A DNA stretch of 64,000 nt from Salipiger bermudensis (GCF_019801965.1 NZ_JAHVIA010000004.1:124001-188000), one strand, 5' to 3'. Shown: positions 37,863-46,620, numbered from the stretch's first letter. The notes: generated from the letters alone by a model not told the origin. Translations and numbers: made by a program.

Positions 37863-38990
37863 ATGGGCAGAGAGCAGGCGCTGATGCCGTCGCCCGAGAC
37901 GTGGCTGGCGCGCGAGCAGCCCGACGAGCCGGTGTTCTTCTTCTGCCCGCAGCGGCTTGGCGCCGTGGCCGGGCGGTTTCTCGCGGGCTTTCCGGGGCTG
38001 GTGAGCTATGCGGTCAAGGCCAACCCGCTGCCCGAGATGATCGAGGGGCTGTGGCTGGCGGGGCTGCGCGCCTTCGACGTGGCTTCGCCGGCGGAGATGG
38101 CGCTGGTGCGGGCGCATTGCCCGGGGGCTGTCCTGCATTACCACAACCCGGTGCGCTCGCAGGCCGAGATCCTCGCCGGCCTGGCGCAGGGTTGCGTGTC
38201 GTGGTCGGTCGATCGGATGAGCGAGCTAGAGAAGCTCTCCGCCCTGCCGGCGGGCACCGAGATCGCGGTGCGGCTGAAGCTGCCGGTGGCGGGGGCGGCC
38301 TATGATTTCGGCGCCAAGTTCGGCGCCGAGCCGGCAGGCGCGGTGGCGCTGCTGCGCCGGGTGACCGAGATGGGGCTGACGCCGTCGCTGACCTTCCATC
38401 CCGGCACGCAATGCCGCAGCGCCGAGCCCTGGGCGCGCTACATCCAGGCCGCGGCGGAGGTGGCCGGCGAGGCGGGTGTCGCGCTGCACCGGCTGAACGT
38501 CGGTGGCGGCTTTCCCAGCGACCGGGGCGAGGGCCACCCGGATCTCGAGACCATCTTCAGCACCATCGCGGACGCCGCGCGCGCAGCCTTCAAGACGCCG
38601 CCGGAGCTGGTCTGCGAGCCGGGCCGCGGGCTCTGCGCCGAGGCCTTCATGCTGGCGCTGCGGGTCAAGGCGGTGGAGCCGGAGGCAATCTTCGTCAATG
38701 ACGGCATCTATGGGGGCATGGCCGAATGGCGCGATCTCGGCCCGATGGGGCGGCTGCGGGTCGTTGATCCGGAGGGCCGGCTGCGGGCAGGCCGCGCGCA
38801 GGACCGCGTCGTCTTCGGTCCGACCTGCGACAGCCTCGACCGTCTGCCCGAGCCGCTGGCGCTTCCGGCAGGCATCAAGGACGGCGATTTCATCATCTGC
38901 GAGGGCATGGGCGCCTATTCCCGGGCGCTGGTCACCGGCTTCAACGGCTACGGAGCGCGCAGGGTGGTGCGCATGACCGCCGGCTGCTGA
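37863..38990 (+). CDS. Type III PLP-dependent decarboxylase (ornithine/lysine decarboxylase-like)
   Basis: A 375-residue alanine-racemase-fold decarboxylase. PLP-binding Lys52 lies in YAVKANP (residues 49-55). The phosphate-binding GGGFPSD block and the catalytic Cys in FGPTCDSLD are present, and CEPGRGL lies between. The size and motifs fit eukaryote-like ornithine decarboxylases more than diaminopimelate decarboxylase (which is longer), so putrescine formation is likely but not proven. AGGAGG lies 7 nt before the ATG at 37863. Control by the divergent Lrp protein is likely. Confidence 0.88.
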   Translation: MGREQALMPSPETWLAREQPDEPVFFFCPQRLGAVAGRFLAGFPGLVSYAVKANPLPEMIEGLWLAGLRAFDVASPAEMALVRAHCPGAVLHYHNPVRSQAEILAGLAQGCVSWSVDRMSELEKLSALPAGTEIAVRLKLPVAGAAYDFGAKFGAEPAGAVALLRRVTEMGLTPSLTFHPGTQCRSAEPWARYIQAAAEVAGEAGVALHRLNVGGGFPSDRGEGHPDLETIFSTIADAARAAFKTPPELVCEPGRGLCAEAFMLALRVKAVEPEAIFVNDGIYGGMAEWRDLGPMGRLRVVDPEGRLRAGRAQDRVVFGPTCDSLDRLPEPLALPAGIKDGDFIICEGMGAYSRALVTGFNGYGARRVVRMTAGC

Positions 38991-39074
38991 GATTTCCCGG
39001 GCGTCGCGCTGGACACTTCCCTGGCAGAGCGCCACTCTCCGCCGCAGAAGACCAGCCAAGCGCGAGGACGGGAT

Positions 39075-41366
39075 ATGGAAAAGTTCGGCAAGAGCCAGTC
39101 ATTCAAGCGCAGCGAGGACGTGCGCTTTCTCACCGGGCATGGCCGCTATATCGACGATATCGCGCCCGAGGGCGCGCTGCACGCCTTCGTCCTGCGCTCG
39201 CCGGTGGCCCATGCGGTGATCACCGGGCTGGATGTCGAGGCGGCGCGCGAGGCCGAGGGCGTGGCGCTGGTCCTGACCGTCGACGACCTGCTCGCGGCGG
39301 GCATGGACATTCACATGGGCGGCACGGTGCTCACCAACCGCGATGGCAGCAAGGCCGCCGAGCCCGAGCGCCCGATGCTCGCGCGCGGCAAGCTGCGCCA
39401 TGTCGGCGAGCCGGTGGCGCTGATCGTGGCCGAGACGCTGCAGCAGGCCCGTGACGCGGCGGAGCTGATCGAGCTCGATTACGACGATCTGCCCGCCCAT
39501 GTGGAGATCTGCGCCGGCGGCGAGACCATTCACCCCGAGGCCCCCGACAACCGCGCCTTCGACTGGGGCATGGGCGACGAGGCGGCCACCGCAGAGGCCT
39601 TCGACAAAGCGGCGCGGGTGGTGCGGCTCGAGGTCGGCGACAACCGGGTGATCGTCAACGCCATGGAGGGGCGCGGCTGCTTCGCCGAGTGGGATGGCAA
39701 TCGCATCCACCTTGCGTTCAACGGGCAGGGGGTCTGGGATCTCAAGGGCGAGCTGGCGGCGGCCATGGGGCTCGACGAGGGCGCGGTGCGCATCACCAAC
39801 CCCGATGTCGGCGGCGGCTTCGGCATGAAGGCGGCCTCCTACCCGGAATATTTCGTCGTGGCGCAGGCGGCGCGGGTGCTGGGCAAGCCGGTGCGTTGGA
39901 TCTCGGAGCGCACCGAGGGGATGCTGTCGGACCATGCCGGGCGCGACCTGACGACGATGGCGGAGCTGGCCTTCGATGCGGAGCACCGGATTCTCGGCTA
40001 CCGCATCCACACGCTGTGCAACCTCGGCGCCTACAACTCGGGTTTCGGCCAGCCGATCCAGACGCTGCTGTTCTCCAAGGTGCTGACCGGAACCTATGAC
40101 ATCCCCGCCGCCTACATGCGGGTCGAGGGGTTCTACACCAACACCACGCAGGTAGATGCCTATCGCGGCGCCGGGCGGCCCGAGGCGATCTACGTGATCG
40201 AGCGGGTCATGGACCGGGCCGCGCGCGAGCTCGGGCTCGACCCGATCGAGCTGCGCAAGATCAACTTCATCAAGGAGTTCCCCTACAAGACCGTCACCGG
40301 CGAGACCTATGACGTGGGCGATTTCCCCCGCGTGCTGGATCATGCGATCGCGGATGCCGATGTGGCGGGCTTTGCCGCGCGCAGGGCCGAGAGCGCGGCG
40401 CAGGGCAAGCTGCGCGGGCTGGGTCTGTGCTTCTACATCGAATCGATTCTCGGCGACCCGGCAGAGGATGTGCGGGTCGAGTTCACCGAAGAGGGCGGCG
40501 CGGTGATCTATGTCGGGACGCAGTCGAACGGGCAGGGGCATGAGACGGTGTTTGCCAAGTTCCTCAGCGATCAGACCGGCATTCCCTTCGACAAGATCGC
40601 CTTCGTGCAGGGCGACAGCGATCTGATCGCCCGCGGCGGAGGCACCGGCGGCTCGCGCTCGGTGACCACGCAGGCCAACGTGACGCTGTCCTGCGTGCGC
40701 CAGATGGTCGAGGGGTTCTCGGCCTTCCTTGCCGAGGAGATGGGCGTGGAGGCCGCCGAGCTGCGCTTCGATGACGAACGCTTCCGGGCGGAAGGCTCGA
40801 ACCTGACGCCGACGATGCTGGAGGTGGCCGAGATGGCCCGCGCCAAGGGCCGGGAAGATCTGCTGACCTGGTCCGCCCGTGATCAGATCGAGGCCCGGTC
40901 CTACCCCAACGGCGCGCATTTTGCCGAGGTGGAGATCGATCTCGAGACCGGTGTGGCCGAGGTGGTGAAATACACCGTGGTCGACGATTTCGGCAATCTC
41001 ATCAACCCGATGCTGGCCGAGGGTCAGGTGCATGGCGGGGTGGCGCAGGGGCTCGGGCAGGCGCTCTGCGAGCGCACGGTGTTCGACGAGGACGGCCAGC
41101 TGCTGTCGGCGAGCTTCATGGACTACGCCATGCCGCGCGCCGATGACATGCCATGGATCCGCTTCGACGTCGAGCCGGTGCCCTCCACCGGCAACCCAAT
41201 GGGGATGAAGGGCTGCGGCGAGGCCGGGACTGTGGGCGCGCTGGCGGCGGTGTCGAACGCCATGCAGGACGCGCTTTGGGCGAAGGGCGTGAAGCAGGTC
41301 GACATGCCGTTCACCCCGATGCGGGTCTGGAGCCTGCTGCAGGGCGCGCCGCTGGCGGCGGAGTGA
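39075..41366 (+). CDS. Molybdenum hydroxylase large subunit (form II CoxL-like)
   Basis: A 763-residue xanthine-dehydrogenase/CO-dehydrogenase-family molybdopterin subunit. AYRGAGRPEA (residues 362-371) is the form II signature rather than form I AYRCSFR, so CO is not the expected substrate. The active-site Glu is at about residue 716 in GCGEAGTVGA. The FAD (CoxM) and 2Fe-2S (CoxS) partners normally encoded alongside are absent on both sides. It must borrow them, use other electron carriers, or be an orphan. Substrate unknown; purine, nicotinate or aldehyde types are all possible. Confidence 0.9.
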   Translation: MEKFGKSQSFKRSEDVRFLTGHGRYIDDIAPEGALHAFVLRSPVAHAVITGLDVEAAREAEGVALVLTVDDLLAAGMDIHMGGTVLTNRDGSKAAEPERPMLARGKLRHVGEPVALIVAETLQQARDAAELIELDYDDLPAHVEICAGGETIHPEAPDNRAFDWGMGDEAATAEAFDKAARVVRLEVGDNRVIVNAMEGRGCFAEWDGNRIHLAFNGQGVWDLKGELAAAMGLDEGAVRITNPDVGGGFGMKAASYPEYFVVAQAARVLGKPVRWISERTEGMLSDHAGRDLTTMAELAFDAEHRILGYRIHTLCNLGAYNSGFGQPIQTLLFSKVLTGTYDIPAAYMRVEGFYTNTTQVDAYRGAGRPEAIYVIERVMDRAARELGLDPIELRKINFIKEFPYKTVTGETYDVGDFPRVLDHAIADADVAGFAARRAESAAQGKLRGLGLCFYIESILGDPAEDVRVEFTEEGGAVIYVGTQSNGQGHETVFAKFLSDQTGIPFDKIAFVQGDSDLIARGGGTGGSRSVTTQANVTLSCVRQMVEGFSAFLAEEMGVEAAELRFDDERFRAEGSNLTPTMLEVAEMARAKGREDLLTWSARDQIEARSYPNGAHFAEVEIDLETGVAEVVKYTVVDDFGNLINPMLAEGQVHGGVAQGLGQALCERTVFDEDGQLLSASFMDYAMPRADDMPWIRFDVEPVPSTGNPMGMKGCGEAGTVGALAAVSNAMQDALWAKGVKQVDMPFTPMRVWSLLQGAPLAAE

Positions 41367-41428
41367 TCCGCGGCGGAACGCGGGAAATGGCGGCGTCAAG
41401 TTTTTTGTTCACGCTTCCTTGAGGGGGT

Positions 41429-41457
41429 TTGCAATTGTGGCTTTCGTGCCCATATCC
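41429..41457 (+). promoter_or_regulatory. Predicted promoter of the candidate sRNA
   Basis: TTGCAA (41429-41434) and ATATCC (41452-41457) lie 17 nt apart. With 16-nt spacing the -10 would be CATATC. Start expected near 41463. Confidence 0.4.
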
Positions 41458-41460
41458 CCT

Positions 41461-41550
41461 ACAGGATCGCGGAGACGGAACCTTCGCGACGCCTTCACTG
41501 TCCCTCGTTCCGCACTTGCGCCCAAGGTCTCCTTGGGCGCTTTTTCTTTG
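41461..41550 (+). ncRNA. Candidate small RNA or 3'-UTR-derived RNA
   Basis: About 90 nt between the hydroxylase gene and the CoA-binding gene. A stem TCGCG (41467-41471)/CGCGA (41485-41489) comes first, then a pyrimidine-rich single-stranded stretch (CACTGTCCCTCGTTCCGCAC). A perfect intrinsic terminator follows (GCGCCCAAGG-TCT-CCTTGGGCGC-TTTTTC, 41518-41546). A promoter-like pair lies just upstream. There is no open frame with a ribosome site. I cannot assign it to an Rfam family by eye. Confidence 0.5.
41518..41550 (+). terminator. Strong intrinsic terminator
   Basis: A perfect 10-bp stem with a 3-nt loop and T5-C-T3. It is 150 bp after the hydroxylase stop and only about 26 bp before the next start, so it ends a transcript that begins between the genes or reads through from the hydroxylase. 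Confidence 0.9.
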
Positions 41551-41575
41551 CGCAGGCCAAGCCTAGGGTAGGGAC

Positions 41576-42043
41576 ATGAGCTATTCCGATGCGTTTCTGA
41601 AAGACATCCTCGCGCGGACCAGGGTGATTGCCGTGGTCGGCGTGTCGCTGAACCCGGTGCGGCCAAGCTACTACGTCGCCCGCTACCTGAGCCTGCGCGG
41701 CTACCGGGTGATCGGGGTGAATCCCGGCCACGCGGCCGCGATGCTGTTCGGCGAGCAGGTGCGGGGCGCGATCGAGGAGCTTCCGCCGGAGGTCGACATG
41801 GTCGACATCTTTCGCCGCTCGGAGGCGGTGCCGCCGATCGTCGATGCGGCGCTGGCGCATCTTCCGGGCCTGAGGACGGTGTGGATGCAGATCGGGGTCG
41901 AGAACGCGGCTGCCGCTGCGGCGGCGGAAGCCAGGGGAGTCGACGTGGTGATGAATCGCTGCCCCAAGATCGAATACCAGCGCTTGCACGGCGAGCTGCG
42001 CATGGGCGGGTTCAACACCGGGGTGATTTCCTCGAAGCTGTGA
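41576..42043 (+). CDS. CoA-binding (YccU-type) protein
   Basis: A 155-residue single-domain Rossmann CoA-binding protein. The N-terminus VIAVVGVSLNPVRPSYYVARY and the block VDMVDIFRRSEAVPPIVDAAL match the YccU/CoA_binding_2 family, and the C-terminal NRCPKIEYQRL is typical. The real ligand and role are not established. AGGGTAGGG precedes the ATG at 41576. It faces hisE, with repeat copy F between. Confidence 0.9.
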   Translation: MSYSDAFLKDILARTRVIAVVGVSLNPVRPSYYVARYLSLRGYRVIGVNPGHAAAMLFGEQVRGAIEELPPEVDMVDIFRRSEAVPPIVDAALAHLPGLRTVWMQIGVENAAAAAAAEARGVDVVMNRCPKIEYQRLHGELRMGGFNTGVISSKL

Positions 42044-42137
42044 TCCTGTGTGTCACGGCTCCTCCGCCCTTGCGGGCGTCCTCGCTTGCGCCGGCGCACC
42101 CGTGCCGAAACGGGCACGGGAGGGGTCCGTCAGGCCG

Positions 42138-42270
42138 GCCTCCGGCGGGAGTATTTATGACGAAGAGAAGCCAGGGGCGCAGCGCTCCTGTCTTCTCTGG
42201 TTCCCAAATACCTCGGGGGTGAATTGGCGCGTAGCGCCAAGAGGGGGCTGGCCCCCTCCTGCCGCGACGG
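42138..42270 (+). repeat. Dispersed palindromic element, composite copy F
   Basis: The full composite form of about 130 bp. The left arm is CCTCCGGCGGGAGTATTTAT then GACGAAGAGAAG. The centre (AGGGGCGC-A-GCGCTCCT) can pair. The right arm is CTTCTCTGGTTCCCAAATAC then CTCGGGGG. Hairpin 1 is TTGGCGC-GTA-GCGCCAA and hairpin 2 is AGGGGGC-TG-GCCCCCT. The two arms are imperfectly complementary, so the first 90 nt can fold as one long hairpin. It lies between two convergent genes. Confidence 0.85.
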
Positions 42271-42310
42271 TGACGCAAGTGATCGGTCGGGAGGGCACTC
42301 GGCGCCGGTT

Positions 42311-42622
42311 TCAGCTCGGGCGCGAGGCTTTCTCGGCGAGGCCGGACTGGCCCTGTCGCCGCGCGAGCTCGTCCATCACGCGCGAGAGCGGCACATCGCG
42401 CGCCTTCAGCATCACGAGGAAGTGGAACAGCACATCGGCGCCTTCGGAGGCCAGTTTCTCGCGGTCGCCCTTGACCGCCTCGATGATGGCCTCCACCGCC
42501 TCCTCGCCGAATTTCTCGGCGCATTTCTCCGGCCCCTTGGCGAGCAGCTTGGCGGTCCAGCTGTCGTCGGGCGAGGCGCTGGCGCGGGCGGCGACGATGG
42601 TTTCGAGCTCTTCGAGGGTCAT
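42311..42622 (-). CDS. hisE: Phosphoribosyl-ATP diphosphatase
   Basis: HisE, 103 residues, hydrolyses phosphoribosyl-ATP to phosphoribosyl-AMP, the second histidine step. The MazG-like helical core includes [18 protein letters not shown] with the metal-binding Glu residues and [13 protein letters not shown]. Its ATG overlaps the hisF stop by 3 nt (ATGA), so translation is coupled. A longer frame upstream is a hisF shadow. Confidence 0.95.
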   Translation of the reverse strand: MTLEELETIVAARASASPDDSWTAKLLAKGPEKCAEKFGEEAVEAIIEAVKGDREKLASEGADVLFHFLVMLKARDVPLSRVMDELARRQGQSGLAEKASRPS

Positions 42623-43380
42623 CACAGCCTCACCGGGATGCCGGCCGCGGCCATGTGAGCCTTGGCCTCCTGGATGGTGAATTCGCCGAAGTGGAAGATC
42701 GAGGCGGCGAGCACCGCCGAGGCGTGGCCCTCGGTCACGCCCTCGACGAGATGGTCGAGCGTGCCGACGCCGCCGGAGGCGATCACGGGAATGTCGACCG
42801 CGTCGGAGATCGCCCGAGTCAGCGGCAGGTTGAACCCCGCCTTGGTGCCATCGCGGTCCATCGAGGTCAGCAGGATCTCCCCGGCGCCCTTGGTGGCGAC
42901 GGTCCGGGCGAACTCGACCGCGTCGATGCCGGTGGGCTTGCGGCCGCCGTGGGTGAAGATCTCCCAGCGGCCCGGCTCCACGGTCTTGGCGTCGATCGCC
43001 ACGACGATGCATTGCGAGCCGAAATGATCCGCCGCCTCGGCGACCACGTCGGGATTGGCCACCGCCGCCGAGTTGAAGCTGACCTTGTCGGCCCCGGCGA
43101 GCAGCAGGTTGCGCACATCGGCGACCGTGCGCACGCCACCGCCCACGGTGAGCGGGATGAAGCATTGCTCGGCGGTGCGGGTCACCACATCGAACATGGT
43201 GCCGCGATTCTCGTGCGTGGCATGGATGTCGAGGAAGGTGATCTCGTCGGCGCCGGCGGCGTCATAGGCGCGGGCGGCATCGACCGGGTCGCCCGCATCG
43301 CGCAGGTCGACAAAATTGACGCCCTTGACCACGCGGCCATCGGCGACATCGAGACAGGGAATGATGCGGGTTTTCAGCAT
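42622..43380 (-). CDS. hisF: Imidazole glycerol phosphate synthase cyclase subunit
   Basis: HisF, 252 residues, a beta/alpha barrel. With HisH it turns PRFAR and ammonia into imidazole-glycerol phosphate and AICAR. The first catalytic Asp is in [15 protein letters not shown] (residue 11) and the second in [12 protein letters not shown] (about residue 131). Phosphate-binding VGGGVRT and ASGGVGTL are present. hisE follows in the operon; hisH and hisA are not in the window. Confidence 0.96.
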   Translation of the reverse strand: MLKTRIIPCLDVADGRVVKGVNFVDLRDAGDPVDAARAYDAAGADEITFLDIHATHENRGTMFDVVTRTAEQCFIPLTVGGGVRTVADVRNLLLAGADKVSFNSAAVANPDVVAEAADHFGSQCIVVAIDAKTVEPGRWEIFTHGGRKPTGIDAVEFARTVATKGAGEILLTSMDRDGTKAGFNLPLTRAISDAVDIPVIASGGVGTLDHLVEGVTEGHASAVLAASIFHFGEFTIQEAKAHMAAAGIPVRL

Positions 43381-43476
43381 ATGCGCCTTATGGCGCGGAT
43401 CGGCGGGGGAGGGAAGGGGGCGCAGCGCCGCGCCGGTCCCGCGCGGCGTCCGGTTCCGGGCGGCATCGCGGCCGGT

Positions 43477-43941
43477 CTAGGGCTGTGGCGCGCGATCCGG
43501 GTCGGGCGCGAGGCCGATCGCCCCGAGCAGCGTTGTCGCGAAGGCGCTGCCAAGGCTGCCGAAGGCGCTGACCGTCGCTTCGGCGATGGCCGGGGCCAGC
43601 TCGGCCTCGAGGCCCTGAAGGGTCTCGGTCAGCTCGGCGACGCGGGTCTCCATGCGCGCCAGCTGCGCCTCGAGCGCCGAGCAGAGCTGCAGATCCGCGC
43701 CGTCCTCGCGCAGCGCCGCTAGCGCGCTGCGGGTCTCGCCGATCTGGGTGGTCAGGCCCTGGATCTCGGAACGCAGCGGGCGGATCGTGCCGGTGATCTC
43801 GGCCACGTCACCGGTGATGCTCTCGACGGTGGAGAACAGGCTCCAGCCCAGCCAGAGGCAGAGCGCCAGCAGGATCAGCGTGGCGTTCAGGACGGCAAGG
43901 AAAAGGGTCCAGAGGGTGCGCCCGAGGCTGCGTTCGGTCAT
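43477..43941 (-). CDS. Membrane-anchored coiled-coil protein, 154 aa
   Basis: An unrecognised protein with one N-terminal membrane helix (about residues 12-33) and then a long amphipathic region predicted by eye as coiled coil (about 38-125; repeated Leu/Ile/Val heptads with Glu, Arg and Thr). A small hydrophobic C-terminal patch follows (about 128-145). The topology suggests a bitopic inner-membrane protein. It lies 28 bp after the holin-like gene on the same strand, probably in one transcript. No function inferred. Confidence 0.7.
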   Translation of the reverse strand: MTERSLGRTLWTLFLAVLNATLILLALCLWLGWSLFSTVESITGDVAEITGTIRPLRSEIQGLTTQIGETRSALAALREDGADLQLCSALEAQLARMETRVAELTETLQGLEAELAPAIAEATVSAFGSLGSAFATTLLGAIGLAPDPDRAPQP

Positions 43942-43969
43942 GGCGCTCCCTCCCTTGCCAAGCTTCGTC

Positions 43970-44362
43970 TCAGGCCTTCTTCTTGGCGCCCTCGGCGAGC
44001 TGCTTGAAGACGTAGATCGGGATCAGGATGGTCGCGATCAGGCTGCCGAGCCAGACCAGGAGCGTTGCCGCCAGCCAGTTGGCGACCCCGCCGATCGACA
44101 TGCCGCCGAGCAGCAGGTCGGTGATCAGGAGCCCGATCGACACGGTGACCAGCGCCACCCCGCCCATCAGCTGCGGCAGTTGCTTGAGCGAGATCTTGGT
44201 GATCATCGGCCCGAGCACCGCCTGGATGACCGAGAAGGCGAGCACGACGATGAGGAAGGACAGCGGATCGATCTCGAACCCGGCCAGCAGCACGGCGGCG
44301 AGCAGCAGCCCCACGGCATTGGCGATGAGATAGGCGGCGGCGGAAAGGGCGAGCTTGATCAA
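43970..44362 (-). CDS. Four-helix holin-superfamily (PF04020-like) membrane protein
   Basis: A 130-residue inner-membrane protein with four helices (about residues 5-27, 33-53, 64-88 and 93-118). GPMITKISLKQLPQL between helices 2 and 3 is reminiscent of the PF04020 phage-holin-4-like family. No phage genes are nearby, so lysis is not implied. The start is a TTG at 44362 with GGGAGA six nt upstream; no ATG in frame gives a sensible N-terminus. It is followed by a coiled-coil membrane gene. Confidence 0.7.
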   Translation of the reverse strand: MIKLALSAAAYLIANAVGLLLAAVLLAGFEIDPLSFLIVVLAFSVIQAVLGPMITKISLKQLPQLMGGVALVTVSIGLLITDLLLGGMSIGGVANWLAATLLVWLGSLIATILIPIYVFKQLAEGAKKKA

Positions 44363-44832
44363 ATGAATTCTCCCGATGGGGCAGGGCCGCGGAGGGCATT
44401 TCCCGGACGGTCCCGTGTGCAACAATCTCCAGTTGATCTTTCGCCTCAACGGCTGATGGGTCAAGGATTTTTGGGCGCTTCCGCGGCCGGCGCGTCGGCT
44501 GGGGCGGCGTTTGGTGGCCGGGCCCATCCGGTGGCGTCGGGCGTCGCTGGCATCGGTGGCGGCAGGTGCCCCTGCGCGCGTGATGGCAGGGGGGCGGCGA
44601 TGCGCCGCCGCCGCGGGGCGCGGGCGTGGACAGGAGAAGGGGGCGCCGATACAGTTCTCGCAACGGCGCCGCGACCGCGGTCCAGACATGCCTCTGACCG
44701 CGGACATGGCATTTGCGATGGCGGGCTGAGACGCCGGGGCCGGTAACCGCCCCTCGCAAGACCACGACGCAGACCGGGGACACGCGGGTTTCGCACGTAG
44801 TTTCGGCAATGACGGCAATTGGGAGAGCCTTG
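44363..44832. other. Intergenic region, GC-rich, with one strong hairpin
   Basis: 470 bp between divergent genes. The frames here are Pro/Arg/Ala-rich and lack ribosome sites. A perfect 8-bp stem CCGCGGTC/GACCGCGG with a 13-nt loop lies at 44675-44703. I see no gene; promoters for both flanking genes must lie here but are not recognisable. Confidence 0.45.
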
Positions 44833-45600
44833 ATGAAACCGATTTCGACCCTGCGCCGCGGCCTCGCGGCGGCCACGCTCGCCGCCTTTACGACCCTGCC
44901 GGCCAGCGCGGAACCCGCCGACCTCAACGTGGTGGTGCGGCTCGCCGACGGCGCGACGCTGCCGCCCGAGGCGATGATGCAGGTCTCGCTGCTCGACGTG
45001 TCGCGCGCCGACGCGCCCGCGATCCCGCTGGCCGCGCGCGCCTATCGCATCGATACGCTGCCCGCCGCGATCCGTCTGCCCTACGATACCGACGACGTCG
45101 ACGAGCGCATGAGCTATGCGGTCTCGGCCAGCATTTCGATGGACGGCAAGACCGTGCTGCGCACCACGACCTCCTTCCCGGCGCTGACCCGCGATGCGCC
45201 CGAGCGCCCGGAGATCGTCCTCGAGCAGATCGCGCCCGTGATGATGGAGAGCGACATGCCCGGCATCGCCGGAATCCCCTGGCAGGCGACCGAGATCGGC
45301 GGGCGGCTTCTCGTGGTCGAGGACGCGCCGACGCTGGCCTTCGACGCGGATGGCCGGTTTGCCCTGTTCGGCGGCTGCAACCGCTTCACCGGCAGCGCCG
45401 AGATCGGTGCGGGCACGATCTCCTTCCCGGAGGCCTTCGCCGGCACCCGCCGCATGTGTCCCGAGCCGCGCATGACGCTCGAGCAGACCATGATCGACGC
45501 GCTGGGCGCGGCGACGGGCTACGTGCGCAACGGCAGCCTGCTGAGCCTGACCAACGAGGCCGGCGTCACTGTGCTTCGGTTCAACGAGCGGCCCGAGTGA
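44833..45600 (+). CDS. Exported protein with YscW/YbaY-like and META (HslJ) domains
   Basis: A 255-residue periplasmic or envelope protein with a signal peptide ending near residue 26 (PASA-EP). The first domain (about 30-135; LNVVVRLADGATLPPEAMMQ, then VSLLDVSRADAPAIPLA) resembles YbaY/YscW lipoprotein-type beta domains. The second (about 150-255; GIPWQATEIGG, FGGCNRFTGSAE, FAGTRRMCPEP) is a META/HslJ domain with two Cys that could form a disulfide. HslJ-like proteins are linked to heat or novobiocin tolerance in enterics. GGGAGAG precedes the ATG. Confidence 0.85.
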   Translation: MKPISTLRRGLAAATLAAFTTLPASAEPADLNVVVRLADGATLPPEAMMQVSLLDVSRADAPAIPLAARAYRIDTLPAAIRLPYDTDDVDERMSYAVSASISMDGKTVLRTTTSFPALTRDAPERPEIVLEQIAPVMMESDMPGIAGIPWQATEIGGRLLVVEDAPTLAFDADGRFALFGGCNRFTGSAEIGAGTISFPEAFAGTRRMCPEPRMTLEQTMIDALGAATGYVRNGSLLSLTNEAGVTVLRFNERPE

Positions 45601-45648
45601 TCCGCACCTGACCGCGCCGCGGTCGGCCGGCGGGCCCGAGCCTCGGGC

Positions 45649-45963
45649 TCAGTGCTCGTCGAGCCAGAAAATGTCGGGGTTGGCCTCGCAGAAGGCGCCG
45701 AACTCGGCGAGGATCGTGCCGTAGCTCACCCCCTTGGCGGCGGCGTAGCCGCGCATGTAGGTGAAGATGAACTGCATGGCGATGACATCGTGCTCGCTCA
45801 TGTCAGCGGCCTTGGCCGGTTCGACGAGGAAGAGCCCCCGCGCCTCGGCGCAGCTCGCCTTGGTCATCGCCCAGTCTTCCGCCTGATCGACCACCTGAAG
45901 GGTCTCGACCCCCGCAGTGGCGAAACATGGAACCGCCAGCAATACCGCAAGAAACAGTCTCAT
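45649..45963 (-). CDS. Small periplasmic HdeA-like protein, 104 aa
   Basis: A 104-residue exported protein with a signal peptide to about residue 17 (FATAG). Two conserved Cys (near residues 38 and 92, in ASCAEARG and FCEANPD) and the helical YMRGYAAAKG segment resemble HdeA-type acid-stress chaperones. AGGAGG lies upstream of the ATG at 45963. An HdeD-like gene lies immediately upstream on the same strand, supporting an acid-stress theme. Similarity is moderate. Confidence 0.65.
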   Translation of the reverse strand: MRLFLAVLLAVPCFATAGVETLQVVDQAEDWAMTKASCAEARGLFLVEPAKAADMSEHDVIAMQFIFTYMRGYAAAKGVSYGTILAEFGAFCEANPDIFWLDEH

Positions 45964-46089
45964 GATTGGCCCCGTCCTCCTTTGGGTCATCGCCGGCACG
46001 GGCCGCGCCGGGGCAGCCTGGGCCGGAAACGGCCCTTAGGCAAGGCAAGATGCCGCCCGTTGCAAAGGCGCGGGGCGGCGCCTCTCGCC

Positions 46090-46620
46090 TCAGGCGAGCT
46101 CTGCCTCGGGATGCTTGCGCACGTAGGACCCGTAGGACAGCATCGTGACGCCGCTCGAGATCAGCTCGATCGCCAGCAGGATGCCGAGCAGTGAGACCGA
46201 GGCCGCGAGGAAATTGCCGAACACAATCACCGCCAGCACCACCGAGATCGCACCGGAGAGCAGTGAGAGCCAGAAGAAGCCCGATCCGCGCAGGCTGAAG
46301 GCGAAGACGATCTTCAGCACGCCGTTCACCAGGAACATGATGGCGGCCATCACGGTCAGCGTGACGATGCCGGCGAGCGGGTGAAACAGCAGGCCGAAGC
46401 CCAGCACCACATAGGCCACCCCGAGCAGGATGCCGAGCAGGCGCGCGCCCCAGCCACCGGCCCGGAAGGCCGCGCCGAATTGCAGCACCCCGCCGATCAG
46501 AAAGAACCAAGCCGCCATCTGTTCTGCCGCGACCGTGGCGACGAACGGGTTCATCAGCGCGAAAAAACCGCCGATGATGAGCAACACACCAAAGATGATC
46601 CACAAGACTGAATTCTTCAT
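46090..46620 (-). CDS. HdeD-family acid-resistance membrane protein
   Basis: A 176-residue protein with six membrane helices, the DUF308/HdeD fold. The N-terminus NSVLWIIFGVLLIIGGFFAL, paired repeats of hydrophobic helices and short loops with GRAGGWGARLLGIL-like segments are seen. HdeD helps survival in acid at high cell density in Escherichia coli; the mechanism is unknown. GGAGGAAATAGA precedes the ATG at 46620. An HdeA-like gene follows 126 bp downstream. Confidence 0.88.
   Translation of the reverse strand: MKNSVLWIIFGVLLIIGGFFALMNPFVATVAAEQMAAWFFLIGGVLQFGAAFRAGGWGARLLGILLGVAYVVLGFGLLFHPLAGIVTLTVMAAIMFLVNGVLKIVFAFSLRGSGFFWLSLLSGAISVVLAVIVFGNFLAASVSLLGILLAIELISSGVTMLSYGSYVRKHPEAELA

Noticed and set aside
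43970-44362. A phage lysis region suggested by the holin-like gene
   Set aside because: No endolysin, tail or other phage gene is near; the family is common in bacterial chromosomes.
44461-44796. Possible small minus-strand gene
   Set aside because: Pro/Arg-rich, no ribosome site, no conserved pattern.
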